Source of the DNA: Streptomyces sp. NBC_01353
GTDB lineage: Bacteria > Actinomycetota > Actinomycetes > Streptomycetales > Streptomycetaceae
Assembly: GCF_036237275.1 (NCBI RefSeq)
Contig: NZ_CP108352.1
Location: 2,914,001 to 2,978,000 of the forward strand
Direction: 5' to 3'
Length of the DNA: 64,000 nucleotides
Both the position numbers and the translations under genes were made by a program. Position 1 is the first letter of the stretch; each line of letters opens with the position of its first letter. The notes beneath the pieces are model-generated. The model saw nothing but the letters and a program-made list of their open reading frames with translations, searched no databases and was not told the DNA's origin. This document shows positions 32,658 through 41,861 of this stretch, one piece after another.

Positions 32658-34214
32658 TTACGGACTGGGAGGTATCTCCGGTCGGGAACCTCTCGCGGCC
32701 AAACCACCTGACGCGTCCGGAACTTGGTGTTCCGCGGAGGCCGCCCCGGTCGGAAGCGCGGCCAGGACGAACTCGCCGACGCCCGACTCGGCGCGCCAGT
32801 CGAGCCCGAAGGCGCGGGCCGAGGTGGCGGTGTCGCCGAACGCCAGGGCGCAGGGCCCGATTCCCATGGCCGTGGAGACCAGGTACAGCGTCTGCTGGAG
32901 CGCCCCGACCTCCTTGAGCAGCACGCTGTAGGCGCTGCCCGGGTAGGCGGTGCTCATGCGGCGGAATCGCGCCGTCATGCTGATCAGGACGGGCGGTTCC
33001 TCGCTCAGCCCCGCGTTGGTGCCTGCTTCGCCCAACAACGCGTCCACCAGGATCGGTTCGGTGCCGAGGGGGAAGAGGGTGTGCCCGGCCGGGTCGTAGT
33101 GGTAGGCCCCGCGCGGAAGTTCGGCGGAGCCGGCCACCGTGACGTACAGCTCCAGCGGGTAGACCGATCCGGCGCTCGGGTACGGGCGCCCGGCGGCCGG
33201 CCGGGCCCGGGCGGAGCGGTAGAGCAGCTCCCCCAACTGGGCCAGGGACAGCGGCAGTCCGCCGTCGGTCCGGACCGAGCGGCGGGATTCGAGCACGGTG
33301 GTCAGACGGGGGTCCCGGGCGAGGACCAGGTCGAGGTCGGGAACCGGCAACGCCAGGGGCGCGCCGCCGGGTGCCGGGTGTTCCCGCGCGGTCGTGCCGT
33401 CCTTGACGTCGAGGCCGAGCTGCTCGTCGTGCAGGCCCGGCCTGCTGCGGTTGTGCAGCATCAGCTCGCGCGGCGACCAGTGCTCCAGTGCGGGATCCCG
33501 GTCCTCGGCGAAGGTGACGGCGTACGCCCCCCGGTCCTCCGCTCCGGTGGTGCGGCCGTCGGCGCGCCCCCGGGGCGTCCCGGGCACGAGCATCCCGGAT
33601 GCCTCCAGATAGCCGACCGCGGTGCGCACCACGTCCACCGGGACGTCGAGGAGCCGGGCCGTGTCGAGGACCGAGGTCGGGCGTACGTAGCAGCTGACCA
33701 GCCACATCGCCTGCGGGGTGTGCAGCAGCACCCGGTGGGAGCTCAGCGGCGACTCGAGGATCATGTCCTGGGACCCGACGCGCAGGGTGGCGAACCGGGA
33801 CAGCCGGTGGACGGCGTCCAGCGGCGGCCTGGCGGGGGCGAACCGGGCCTCGCGCACGATCGGCACGACCGCGAGCTGTTCGGTGCCGTCGGACAGGGCG
33901 AGCGTACGGACCACGGCGTGGCGCACCGACTCGAGGGTGGCCCGGAGTGCGGCGCGGCGCGGGTCGCCGGGGAGGGACCCGGCGTCGCTGAAGCCGGGCA
34001 GGACGTTGTCCAGCGACACCGGGCCGTACGTCATGCGTTCCAGGGCGCGGGAGATCACCGGGTCGGTGAACGGCAGCCGGATCTCGTCCCAGCGGGTGCT
34101 GACGAGGCCGGTCCGGGGATCGTCCGCCGCAGTCTCCACCTGGGTGTCCTCGCGGAGCGACCACAGTTCGATCAGTCGGGTTTCCCGCGGGGCGGGTGGG
34201 GCGGATGACTTCAT
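32658..34214 (-). CDS. SagB-type FMN dehydrogenase (azoline oxidase)
   Basis: A 518-residue protein. The C-terminal half is a nitroreductase-fold SagB/McbC-type domain: LESRRSVRTDGGLPLSLAQL, PYPSAGSVYPLELYV, GAYHYDPAGHTLFPL, then LLKEVGALQQTLYLVSTAMG. These enzymes oxidise thiazolines and oxazolines in peptides to thiazoles and oxazoles with FMN. The N-terminal 280 residues are a family-typical extension with a winged-helix-like part (LLDVPVDVVRTAVGYLEASG) that may bind the peptide. It follows the YcaO-type gene by 33 bases on the same strand, and both follow the small precursor gene. The three form a compact linear-azole RiPP unit. Confidence 0.85.
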   Translation of the reverse strand: MKSSAPPAPRETRLIELWSLREDTQVETAADDPRTGLVSTRWDEIRLPFTDPVISRALERMTYGPVSLDNVLPGFSDAGSLPGDPRRAALRATLESVRHAVVRTLALSDGTEQLAVVPIVREARFAPARPPLDAVHRLSRFATLRVGSQDMILESPLSSHRVLLHTPQAMWLVSCYVRPTSVLDTARLLDVPVDVVRTAVGYLEASGMLVPGTPRGRADGRTTGAEDRGAYAVTFAEDRDPALEHWSPRELMLHNRSRPGLHDEQLGLDVKDGTTAREHPAPGGAPLALPVPDLDLVLARDPRLTTVLESRRSVRTDGGLPLSLAQLGELLYRSARARPAAGRPYPSAGSVYPLELYVTVAGSAELPRGAYHYDPAGHTLFPLGTEPILVDALLGEAGTNAGLSEEPPVLISMTARFRRMSTAYPGSAYSVLLKEVGALQQTLYLVSTAMGIGPCALAFGDTATSARAFGLDWRAESGVGEFVLAALPTGAASAEHQVPDASGGLAARGSRPEIPPSP

Positions 34215-34247
34215 GGCCGGGACCTCACGGATGGTGCGCGACGGGTG

Positions 34248-36521
34248 TTACAGGAAGAGAGGGACCGGGTTGAGGTCCTCGTAGCGGGTGGGGGTGGCCA
34301 GCCGGCCCAGGCGTACCGGGACGTCGTACAGCCGGCCCGGGGCGAAGCGGGTCCAGAAGGTGCGCAGTCCGGGCACGATCACCTTGACGACGGGCAGACC
34401 GATGTCGGCCCGGGTCTGGTCGAGGACCAGGAGTTCGCTGCCGAGACCGCGGGCGAGCTGCGCCGCCGCGGCCACGTCGTCGGCCAGGTCGGCGCGCGGC
34501 GTGTACGGGAAGTCGGCGGGCGTGCGGTCCGTTCCTGACGGGAGCAGATAGGGCTGGTTCGCGGTGGTGGCGGATCTCCACCAGTTCAGTGCCGCGGAGT
34601 CGTCGCAGGTGTAACCGGCGCCGTCCGCGGTCACGTTGACGACGGGCGGAAGCATCTGGTTGACCTCCGCCACGGCTCTGCGCAGCGCCACCCGGGGATC
34701 GAAGTGGGCGCCGAATCCGAGGGTGATGTCCTCGGCGGGCTTGTCGGTGCGCCGGGAGAGCGCGGCGAAGACGGGGACGCCGAGGTCGCTGGTGAGGTCG
34801 AGGACCCAGAGCTCGCGGTCCAGGTCGGCGTGGGCGGCCCGGGTCTTCTCGATCCAGGGGTCGCCGAAGGAGGCGAGGTCCACGCCGGGCTGGCGGGTGC
34901 GGTTGTACCACCACAGGGCCACGGCGTCGCGTTCGACGAGCTCCAGGAAGCCCTGGACGATGGCGTCCTCGCGGGAGCTGCCGGCCGCCGTGCCGTTGGA
35001 GTGGGAGGAGAAGAAGCCGGTGGGGCAGGGCGCGTCGTAGTAGAGCATCGAGGTCGGCAGCAGCCGGTGGCGGTCCTCGGTGAGCGACCAGACCGGGGTC
35101 CAGTCGACCGTGGTGTCCTCGTCGAAGGGCGCGACGATCCGGTGCGCCGGGCCGTGCTCGGCGTTCCAGGCGGCCCGGTCGGGGAACTGGCGGGGGTGGA
35201 ACAGCTGGACCGTGTCGGGGTGGACGGCGCGGTCGGCGACCTCGCGGTAGGTGGCGCGGAGGGTGGGTTCGTCGCCCTGCCGGTAGCCGCTGTGGCGTTC
35301 GACGGCCTCGCAGAGGGCGCTGACCCGGGCCTGCAGCGGCGTGGTGCCCTTGCCGGAGCTGTGGCTGCGCAGACCGGCGCGGACCGCGGCGAGTCCGGTG
35401 GGCGAGGTGGCAGGGTTGTGGCCGGAGTGGAAGCAGTTGAGGAAGCCGGGGTCGCGCCGGTCGCGTCGTACCTCCTTGACCACGCCGGTCAGTTCGTCCA
35501 CCAGGTGGCCGTAGGTGTCCAGCATCTCCTCGGGGGTCAGGGACCGCTCGCCGGTGCCGGTGCCGGACTTGGGCCGGCTGACCGGCCGGACCGGTGCCCA
35601 GATGCGGCGGGCGGTGACCTCGGGGTCGCCGCACGAGGGGCATTGGGGGCGGCGGCGTACGGGATGGTGGCGGCCGGCCAGGGTCAGGGTGTCCATCGTC
35701 CACAGGGCGTTCTGGCCGGAGTGGCGATGTCCCGCCATCCACTTGACCGCTTCGAGGCAGGCCAGGTGGAGACCGACGGCGCGGCCCGCGGCGAGACCGG
35801 AGGGCGGCACGCTGACGGGGCGTCCGAGGGCCCGACCCAGATAGGTCTCGGCGGGGCGGTTGCGGCGCAGGGGTTCGGCAAGACAGTGCCAGCACGGTCC
35901 GTCGTCCGGCTGGAACACCGGGCCGATCCAGGGCTGTTCGCCCGTCAGCCGGACGGGCAGCCAGGGGGTGCCACTGGCGCGGTACGTGGCGTCGAGCTCG
36001 GCGAGCGCGGGGTCGAGGTAGCTGTCGCACAGGACGACGGCCAGACCGGGGGGTTCGGTGTCCGTGTCGGCGCGGTGGATGCGCAGGCCGGCTGCGGCCA
36101 GCGCGGCGAGCAGTTCCTCGGTGCCGGCGCCCGCCTCCGTGCCGCGGCCGAGGCCGGCGACGGCTGCGCTGCCGGTGCGGCGGGCGGCTTCGCCGCCGTC
36201 CACTCCGGCCAGTTCCCAGAACGCCTCGCCCGAGCCGGCGGCGGCTGTGTCCGGCGCCCGGTGGGCGAGCAGTCCGGAGCCGAGGAGCCGGGTGACGACC
36301 TGGCGTACCTGGTCGGCGGGGAGGGAGCCGGCGGCGTCGGCGATCAGACGGTCGAGGCTGCGGGTGCCGTCGAGCAGCGGGGCGAGAGCGGTGACGCAGG
36401 ATCCTCGCAGCGCGGTCACTCCACGCTCGGATATGAGGAACACGCCCTCCCCGGGGACGACCTCGGCCTTCAGATGAGGCTTGAACCCGAGTCCGGTCGT
36501 GGTGCCCTGGCGGTGTGCCAC
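34248..36521 (-). CDS. TOMM cyclodehydratase: E1-like leader-binding domain fused to YcaO
   Basis: A 757-residue protein. Residues 1-330 resemble the ocin_ThiF/E1-like partner, with a peptide-clasp start (FKPHLKAEVVPGEGVFLISE) and two Cys pairs (PCWHC, QCPSC) for structural zinc. Residues about 360-757 are YcaO: SALCEAVERHSGY, AIVQGFLELVERDAVALWWY, RRAVAEVNQMLPP, and the Pro-rich C-terminal end NPVPLFL that positions the active site. Such fused enzymes use ATP to cyclise Cys, Ser or Thr residues into azolines. It lies 61 bases downstream of the putative precursor gene and is followed by the SagB-type oxidase. Confidence 0.9.
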   Translation of the reverse strand: MAHRQGTTTGLGFKPHLKAEVVPGEGVFLISERGVTALRGSCVTALAPLLDGTRSLDRLIADAAGSLPADQVRQVVTRLLGSGLLAHRAPDTAAAGSGEAFWELAGVDGGEAARRTGSAAVAGLGRGTEAGAGTEELLAALAAAGLRIHRADTDTEPPGLAVVLCDSYLDPALAELDATYRASGTPWLPVRLTGEQPWIGPVFQPDDGPCWHCLAEPLRRNRPAETYLGRALGRPVSVPPSGLAAGRAVGLHLACLEAVKWMAGHRHSGQNALWTMDTLTLAGRHHPVRRRPQCPSCGDPEVTARRIWAPVRPVSRPKSGTGTGERSLTPEEMLDTYGHLVDELTGVVKEVRRDRRDPGFLNCFHSGHNPATSPTGLAAVRAGLRSHSSGKGTTPLQARVSALCEAVERHSGYRQGDEPTLRATYREVADRAVHPDTVQLFHPRQFPDRAAWNAEHGPAHRIVAPFDEDTTVDWTPVWSLTEDRHRLLPTSMLYYDAPCPTGFFSSHSNGTAAGSSREDAIVQGFLELVERDAVALWWYNRTRQPGVDLASFGDPWIEKTRAAHADLDRELWVLDLTSDLGVPVFAALSRRTDKPAEDITLGFGAHFDPRVALRRAVAEVNQMLPPVVNVTADGAGYTCDDSAALNWWRSATTANQPYLLPSGTDRTPADFPYTPRADLADDVAAAAQLARGLGSELLVLDQTRADIGLPVVKVIVPGLRTFWTRFAPGRLYDVPVRLGRLATPTRYEDLNPVPLFL

Positions 36522-36582
36522 CGTGTTTCCCCCTGTCTGGTGTGCAGCCTGCGGTCGGTTGTGTGCGTCGAGGTGCGGGCGG

Positions 36583-36723
36583 TTACTCCGCGACCGAGTC
36601 GCCCATCCAGCAGATGCACGTACCGGGCTGGTACGGCTCGGTGGCCATGGCGCCGAAGTCCTCTATGACCAGGTCCTCGGTGACCGGGGTGACGGTGACG
36701 GCGGTGGCGACGGTGAGGTTCAT
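36583..36723 (-). CDS. Putative azol(in)e RiPP precursor peptide, 46 residues
   Basis: The ATG at 36721-36723 is preceded by AGGAAGGG, and the stop is TAA. The leader-like N-terminus (MNLTVATAVTV, then TEDLVIEDFGAMA) is acidic and probably helical, like thiazole-peptide leaders. The C-terminus EPYQPGTCICWMGDSVAE contains Thr, two Cys and Ser as possible cyclisation sites, with a Trp beside the second Cys. The gene stands directly before the E1-like/YcaO gene on the same strand, the usual position of a precursor. Cleavage after the AMA segment is a guess. No dehydratase or lanthipeptide-type enzyme is nearby, so a linear azole peptide is expected. Confidence 0.75.
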   Translation of the reverse strand: MNLTVATAVTVTPVTEDLVIEDFGAMATEPYQPGTCICWMGDSVAE

Positions 36724-36845
36724 GTCGGCCCTTCCTGGAGTCGTTGACCTGCTGACGGGGAAGAGTCTGCTGGGCGCCGGGAAGGGCCGACAGTGCCTGT
36801 GTCACCGGGCCGACATGAAGTTCTCATGGTCATCTCGCGATGGCG

Positions 36846-38201
36846 TCACACCCCTTCCGCGGGGGCCGGCTCGTCCGCCATCGCGGCAGTGAGGGTGCTG
36901 CCGTCGGAGGGGTCGATGAGCAGGAACGATCCGGTGCGGCGGAAGTCCGCGTAACCGTCCAGGGCGAGCGGTTCCGCGGTGCGGACGACGATCCGGCCGA
37001 TGTCGTTGACGCCGAGGGTGTCGGGGCCCGGGCGTTCGGAGAGGTCCTGGAGATCGAGCCGCGAGGTGATGTCCACGACCACGGCCCGTACGGTGCGGGT
37101 GGTGTGCCGCAGCAGGACCTGCCGGCCGGCGTGGAGGGGCTGCTCGCCGAGATGGCAGACGGTGGCGGTCAGCAGCCGGACGGCGCGGGGCGCGGCGTCG
37201 GCCGGGGCCAGCAGATCGCCCCGGGCGATGTCGAGGTCGTCGGTCAGCCGGACCGTCACCGACTGGGGCGCCCAGGCGGTGTCGGTGACGGTGCCGTCCA
37301 GGGTGTCGATGGCCGCGATCGTGCTGACCGCGCCGGACGGCAGGGCGGTGACCCGGTCGCCGACCCGCAGCACTCCGGAGGTGATCTGCCCCGCGTAGCC
37401 GCGGTAGTCGCGGTGTGCGGCGGTGTTCGGCCGGATGACGTACTGCACCGGCAGCCGGGCGGACTCGGTACGGGGATCGGCGCCCACCGGTACCGACTCC
37501 AGGTGCTCGAGCACCGTGGGCCCCGCGTACCAGTCCATACGCTCCGAGGGGCGTACGACGTTGTCGCCGGCCAGGGCCGAGATCGGGATGGCGGTCACCC
37601 GCTCGACGCCGAGCGCGGCGGCGCACTCGGAGAACGCGGCGGCGGTGCGGGCGAACACCTCCTCCGAGCAGCCCACCAGGTCCATCTTGTTGACCACGAG
37701 GGTGACGTGGCGGATACGGAGCAGGGCGGCGACGGCGAGGTGGCGGCGGGTCTGCTCGACGACGCCGTTGCGGGCGTCGACGAGGACGAGGGCGAGGTCG
37801 GCCGTGGAGGCGCCGGTGACCATGTTGCGGGTGTACTGCACATGGCCGGGGGTGTCGGCGAGGATGAACCGGCGGCGGGCGGTGGCAAAGTAGCGGTAGG
37901 CCACGTCGATGGTGATGCCCTGCTCGCGCTCGGCGCGCAGTCCGTCGGTCAGCAGCGCCAGGTCGGGCGCCTCCTGGCCGCGCTTGAGGGACGCCGCCTC
38001 GACGGCCTCCAGCTGGTCGGCCAGAACCGACTTGGAGTCGTGCAGGAGACGTCCCACCAGGGTGGACTTGCCGTCGTCGACGGAGCCGGCGGTGGCGAAC
38101 CGCAGGGTGTCCACCGCCCTGTGCGGGTCGGCGGTGCGCTGGTCGGCGGCGTGCGGACCGGTCGGGTACGGCGCGGTGTTCGGAGCTTCGGTGAGGTTCA
38201 C
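36846..38201 (-). CDS. cysN: Sulfate adenylyltransferase subunit 1 (GTPase), CysN
   Basis: A 451-residue protein from GTG 38199-38201, two bases after the cysD stop. The EF-Tu-like GTPase has ATAGSVDDGKST (about 37-48), DTPGH and NKMD motifs, followed by beta-barrel domains II and III. With CysD it activates sulfate with ATP to adenosine 5'-phosphosulfate, using GTP hydrolysis. The order cysC-cysD-cysN downstream of a sulfotransferase, without any sulfite or APS reductase gene, points to making PAPS for sulfation and not to cysteine synthesis. It ends the long leftward operon that begins with the encapsulin gene. Confidence 0.95.
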   Translation of the reverse strand: MNLTEAPNTAPYPTGPHAADQRTADPHRAVDTLRFATAGSVDDGKSTLVGRLLHDSKSVLADQLEAVEAASLKRGQEAPDLALLTDGLRAEREQGITIDVAYRYFATARRRFILADTPGHVQYTRNMVTGASTADLALVLVDARNGVVEQTRRHLAVAALLRIRHVTLVVNKMDLVGCSEEVFARTAAAFSECAAALGVERVTAIPISALAGDNVVRPSERMDWYAGPTVLEHLESVPVGADPRTESARLPVQYVIRPNTAAHRDYRGYAGQITSGVLRVGDRVTALPSGAVSTIAAIDTLDGTVTDTAWAPQSVTVRLTDDLDIARGDLLAPADAAPRAVRLLTATVCHLGEQPLHAGRQVLLRHTTRTVRAVVVDITSRLDLQDLSERPGPDTLGVNDIGRIVVRTAEPLALDGYADFRRTGSFLLIDPSDGSTLTAAMADEPAPAEGV

Positions 38202-38203
38202 GG

Positions 38204-39175
38204 CTAGAAGTACCCTTCGCGTTTGCGGTCTTCCATGGCGGCTTCCGAGAGCTTGTCGTCGGCGCGGGTCGCGCCGCGTTCGGTGAGCCGGGAGGCGGCG
38301 ATCTCGGCGATCACGGACTCGACGGTGGCGGCGGTGGACTCCACGGCTCCGGTGCAGGACATGTCGCCGACCGTGCGGTAGCGGACGAGCCGGGTCTCCA
38401 GGTGCTCGTCGGCGCGCGGGCCGCCCCAGTCGCCGGGGGCCAGCCACATGCCGTCGCGGGCGAAGACCTCGCGGTGGTGGGCGTAGTAGATCTCCGGCAG
38501 GGCGATGTTCTCGCGCTGGATGTACTGCCAGACGTCGAGCTCGGTCCAGTTGGAGAGCGGGAAGACCCGGACGTGCTCGCCGGGGGCGTGGCGGCCGTTG
38601 TACAGCGACCACAGCTCGGGGCGCTGACGGCGGGGGTCCCAGGCGCCGAACTCGTCGCGCAGCGAGAACACCCGCTCCTTGGCGCGGGCCTTCTCCTCGT
38701 CGCGCCGGCCGCCGCCGAACACCGCGTCGTAGCGGCCGGTGGCGATGGCGTCGAGCAGCGGGACGGTCTGCAGCGGGTTACGGGTGCCGTCCGGACGCTC
38801 GCGCAGCCGGCCGTCGTCGATGAAGTCCTGCACCCGGGCGACGTGCAGCCGGAGGCCGTGCTCGGCAACGACGCGGTCGCGGTAGTCGAGGACCTCGGGG
38901 AAGTTGTGCCCGGTGTCGACGTGCAGCAGGGAGAAGGGAAGCGGCGCGGGCGCGAAGGCCTTGAGCGCCAGGTGGAGCATGACGATGGAGTCCTTGCCGC
39001 CGGAGAAGAGGATCACCGGCCGCTCGAACTCGCCCGCCACCTCCCGGAAGATGTGGACGGCCTCGGACTCGACGGCGTCGAGGTGGGAGAGCCCGAAGGC
39101 GTCACCGGTCCGGACGGGGGGCAGCGACGGGGCGGCGAACGTGGTGACGGCCGAGGTGACGGTCGTGGCGGTCAT
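38204..39175 (-). CDS. cysD: Sulfate adenylyltransferase subunit 2, CysD
   Basis: A 323-residue protein. The PP-loop SGGKDS lies at 58-63, and family motifs include HVDTGHNFPEVLDYRD, GGGRRDEEKARAKERVFSLR and SNWTELDVWQYI. It is the catalytic ATP sulfurylase subunit, working with CysN. The ATG overlaps the cysC stop (ATGA). A 20-residue Ala/Thr/Pro-rich N-terminal extension precedes the normal start, which may be a cluster-specific feature. Its product APS is the substrate for the CysC kinase encoded next to it. Confidence 0.95.
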   Translation of the reverse strand: MTATTVTSAVTTFAAPSLPPVRTGDAFGLSHLDAVESEAVHIFREVAGEFERPVILFSGGKDSIVMLHLALKAFAPAPLPFSLLHVDTGHNFPEVLDYRDRVVAEHGLRLHVARVQDFIDDGRLRERPDGTRNPLQTVPLLDAIATGRYDAVFGGGRRDEEKARAKERVFSLRDEFGAWDPRRQRPELWSLYNGRHAPGEHVRVFPLSNWTELDVWQYIQRENIALPEIYYAHHREVFARDGMWLAPGDWGGPRADEHLETRLVRYRTVGDMSCTGAVESTAATVESVIAEIAASRLTERGATRADDKLSEAAMEDRKREGYF

Positions 39176-39813
39176 GCGGCACTCCTCTCCTTCTCGTCCG
39201 CGCCGGCGAGGAGTCCCCGCCGGGTGAGCAGATCGAGCAGCTCCTGCGCGGACTCGGCGACGCTCTGGGTGTGCGAGGCGATCCTCAGGTCGGGTGCGGC
39301 CGGCTCCTCGTACGGGTCGTCCACCCCGGTCAGGCCGCTGATCTCGCCCGCCGCCTGCCGGGCGTACAGGCCCTTGACGTCCCGTCGGGCGCAGACCGAC
39401 AGCGGGGCGGCGACATGGACCTCCAGGAAGTCGGTGCCGCTCTCCCGATGCCAGGAGCGCACCGTGTCGCGGGACTCGGCGTAGGGGGCGATCACCGGGA
39501 CCAGGACCGTCACACCGTTGCGGGCGAGCACCTGGGCGACCCGGCCGATGCGTTCGACGTTGTCGATCCGGTCGGCGCGGGAGAAGCCGAGGCCGGCCGA
39601 GAACGTCCGGCGCAGCTCGTCGCCGTCGAGGACCTCCACGCGTCTGCCGTGCGAGCGCAGCAGTCCTGCGGTGGCGTACGCGAGGGTGGTCTTGCCCGCG
39701 CTCGGCAGACCGGTCAGCCAGAGGGTCGAGCCGGGGTAGCAGGTGCAGTGGACGACGGGGGCCGCGCGGTCGTGCCCGGGGGCGGCCGTCAGGACGGTCA
39801 CAGCAAGCTCCAT
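39172..39813 (-). CDS. cysC: Adenylylsulfate kinase, CysC
   Basis: A 213-residue protein from ATG 39811-39813, chosen over an upstream start because MELAVTVL is closer to the fold and the start then lies inside the end of the preceding gene. The P-loop is GLPSAGKTT (35-43), with VLDGDELR, GFSRADRIDNVERIG and KGLYARQAAGEISGLTGVDD typical of APS kinases. It phosphorylates APS to PAPS, the sulfate donor for the sulfotransferase encoded upstream in the same operon. It overlaps both the LysZ-LysK gene and cysD, so the genes are translated together. Confidence 0.95.
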   Translation of the reverse strand: MELAVTVLTAAPGHDRAAPVVHCTCYPGSTLWLTGLPSAGKTTLAYATAGLLRSHGRRVEVLDGDELRRTFSAGLGFSRADRIDNVERIGRVAQVLARNGVTVLVPVIAPYAESRDTVRSWHRESGTDFLEVHVAAPLSVCARRDVKGLYARQAAGEISGLTGVDDPYEEPAAPDLRIASHTQSVAESAQELLDLLTRRGLLAGADEKERSAA

Positions 39814-41654
39814 TCTCGGACCGCGGCGGCCAGCAGGCACTGGGCCCGCCGGAACTCGTCCGCGTGCAGGTGTTCGTCGGGGGTGTGGTCGAGCTTCGCG
39901 TCACCGGGGCCGTAGGCGACCATGGGGACGCCGTGCCAGGTGGTGGCGAGCGTGTTCATGTCGCTGCTGCCCTTCTTCATCAGGTACCGAGGGGTGATCC
40001 CCTCCGCCCTGAAGGCCCGCTGGAAGGCCTTGACCAGCGGACTGGTGCGTCCGGTGGTCACTCCGGGGGTGGCTCGCAGGATGTCGATCCGCACGGGGGC
40101 GGTCGCCAGCGCGCACAGCGCGTCCACGGTCGCCTCCACGTCGAGACCCGGCGGTACGCGGACGTCCACGACGGCTTCGCCGACCTGGGCGTCGCCCTGG
40201 TTGAGGGCTCGTACGCCGAGCACGGCGGTCAGTGCGTCCGGGTGCAGTCCGGCCACCGTCCCCGGGACCTTGGCGAGCACCTCGACCATCCGGTCGCCCG
40301 CGGTACGGACGCCCTCGCCGGCCGTGTGGCCGGTGGGCTCCTCCACGCCGTACCGGACCTTGACCAGGCCGTAGTAGCCGAGGGTGAGGGCCTCCGCGCC
40401 GCTGGGCTCGCCCACGATCACCGCGTCGGCCGGGTAGGCGTCGCGGACGTGGAAGGCGCCGGCACCGGTGATCTCCTCCTCGACGGCGCCGATCACCCGC
40501 ACCTCGACGCCCTCGGGCGGGTCGAAGTCGGCGAGGGTCTGGAGGTAGGTCACCAGACTGCCCTTGGCGTCCACGGAGCCGCGCCCGGACAGCACCTCAC
40601 CGTCCCAGCGGACGGGCCAGCGGTGCGGGACGGTGTCCAGGTGACCGAGCATCAGCAGCCGCCGGGAGCCGGACCCCTTGGTGGCCACCAGGTTGTTCGC
40701 GGCGTCGATCTCCGCCTTGATGCCGCGCTCCGCGCACCATTCGGCGAGGAACTCGGCGATCTCCCGCTCGTCGCGCGAGACGGAGGACAGCTCCACCGTG
40801 CGGGCGAGCAGATCGAGGTCGGGGGCGGGGGCGGGGGCCCGCCAGAACCAGGTGGCGCCTGCGGCGGACAGCGTGTGCGGCCCGGTGATGGCGGTGTCGG
40901 AGGTGCCCTTGAGGGCGATCTCGGCGGCCCTGACCTTCTGGCGCATCCGGCCCTTGGCGTAGCGCCGGCCCTCGCCCTCGGTGAGGTGGCGCAGGCTGCT
41001 GGTGGGGTCGGCCGGGTCGGTGAGCAGCCCGGCGGTGCCGGTGACCAGCCGCAGATGGTCGGCGTCCAGAGCCAGCGCGGCCTCGGCGGCGAGCACGTCG
41101 GCGTCCACGTTGAGCGCCGTACCGCCGTCGGCGTCGGCGACCGGCGGGGAGAGGCAGACGACGTCGAAGGTGGCGAGCAGGCCGTTGAGCCTGGGGACGT
41201 CCACGGAGCTGACGGTGCCCGCGCGGTGGTCGCGGATCACCCGGGTCCTGCCGTCCTCCTGCACGCGCAGCGGGCCGTTGACGGTGGCCTTGACGAGCGC
41301 GCCGGTGCGGGCGACCGCCGCGAAGACGGAGAGTCCGCGCCGGGTCAGCTCCTCCTCCACCAGGGGCAGGGTGACCTCCTCGTACGCGGCGACGATGTGC
41401 CGCATCTCCTCCGGCGGGCAGTAGCGGATCTCGTCGCCGTTGCGGGAGAGCAGGGTGCGGATCTCGCGTCCGGTGCGCCGGTAGTGCTCCCGGATGCCGG
41501 CCGCTCCCCCGGCGATGACGAGCAGGCGCGCGCCGCGCCGGTTGAGTTCGAGCAGTTCGTCGAAGACCTGACTGTGGAGCAGAGTGGCGCTGCCCAGCTT
41601 GACCACGTAGAGCGCGGCCTCGCGTGAGCTGGCGACTTCCCCGAGGGCTGGCAT
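39798..41654 (-). CDS. Fused [LysW]-amino acid kinase (LysZ-like) and [LysW]-amino acid hydrolase (LysK-like)
   Basis: A 618-residue two-domain protein. Residues about 14-275 are an amino-acid kinase: VVKLGSATL, VIAGGAAGIREHYRRTG, LNVDADVLAAEAALALDADH, then AKGRMRQKVRAAEIAL. They phosphorylate the carboxylate of a carrier-bound amino acid, as LysZ does. Residues about 285-618 are an M20 metallopeptidase (GHLDTVPHRW, GSVDAKGSLVTYL, GAVEEEITGAGAF, LMKKGSSDMNT), as in LysK, which releases the finished amino acid from LysW. Fusing the second and last steps is a marker of carrier-protein secondary metabolism. It starts the part of the leftward operon that continues with cysC, cysD and cysN. Confidence 0.9.
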   Translation of the reverse strand: MPALGEVASSREAALYVVKLGSATLLHSQVFDELLELNRRGARLLVIAGGAAGIREHYRRTGREIRTLLSRNGDEIRYCPPEEMRHIVAAYEEVTLPLVEEELTRRGLSVFAAVARTGALVKATVNGPLRVQEDGRTRVIRDHRAGTVSSVDVPRLNGLLATFDVVCLSPPVADADGGTALNVDADVLAAEAALALDADHLRLVTGTAGLLTDPADPTSSLRHLTEGEGRRYAKGRMRQKVRAAEIALKGTSDTAITGPHTLSAAGATWFWRAPAPAPDLDLLARTVELSSVSRDEREIAEFLAEWCAERGIKAEIDAANNLVATKGSGSRRLLMLGHLDTVPHRWPVRWDGEVLSGRGSVDAKGSLVTYLQTLADFDPPEGVEVRVIGAVEEEITGAGAFHVRDAYPADAVIVGEPSGAEALTLGYYGLVKVRYGVEEPTGHTAGEGVRTAGDRMVEVLAKVPGTVAGLHPDALTAVLGVRALNQGDAQVGEAVVDVRVPPGLDVEATVDALCALATAPVRIDILRATPGVTTGRTSPLVKAFQRAFRAEGITPRYLMKKGSSDMNTLATTWHGVPMVAYGPGDAKLDHTPDEHLHADEFRRAQCLLAAAVREWSLL

Positions 41655-41861
41655 GTACGGAACTCCTTCGGCTGTTGGGAGGGTGGACGGTCCTGGGGCG
41701 GGGGAGGCGGGTGGGCTGGGGGCTGACGGGACGACAGGGGCGGCCGGGGCGACGGGGCGCCGTGTGGCCGGCGAGGCCGCCTGACCGCCGTGGCGGCGGG
41801 GCAGTCTCGCCGCCGTGGCCGGCGGGGCTGTCCGGGTTGCGCGGCCGGGGGCGGCCGGGTG

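Noticed and set aside
36846-39813. cysC, cysD and cysN as primary sulfate assimilation genes
   Set aside because: There is no APS/PAPS reductase or sulfite reductase gene nearby, and a sulfotransferase gene lies in the same operon, so PAPS supply for sulfation is the better reading.
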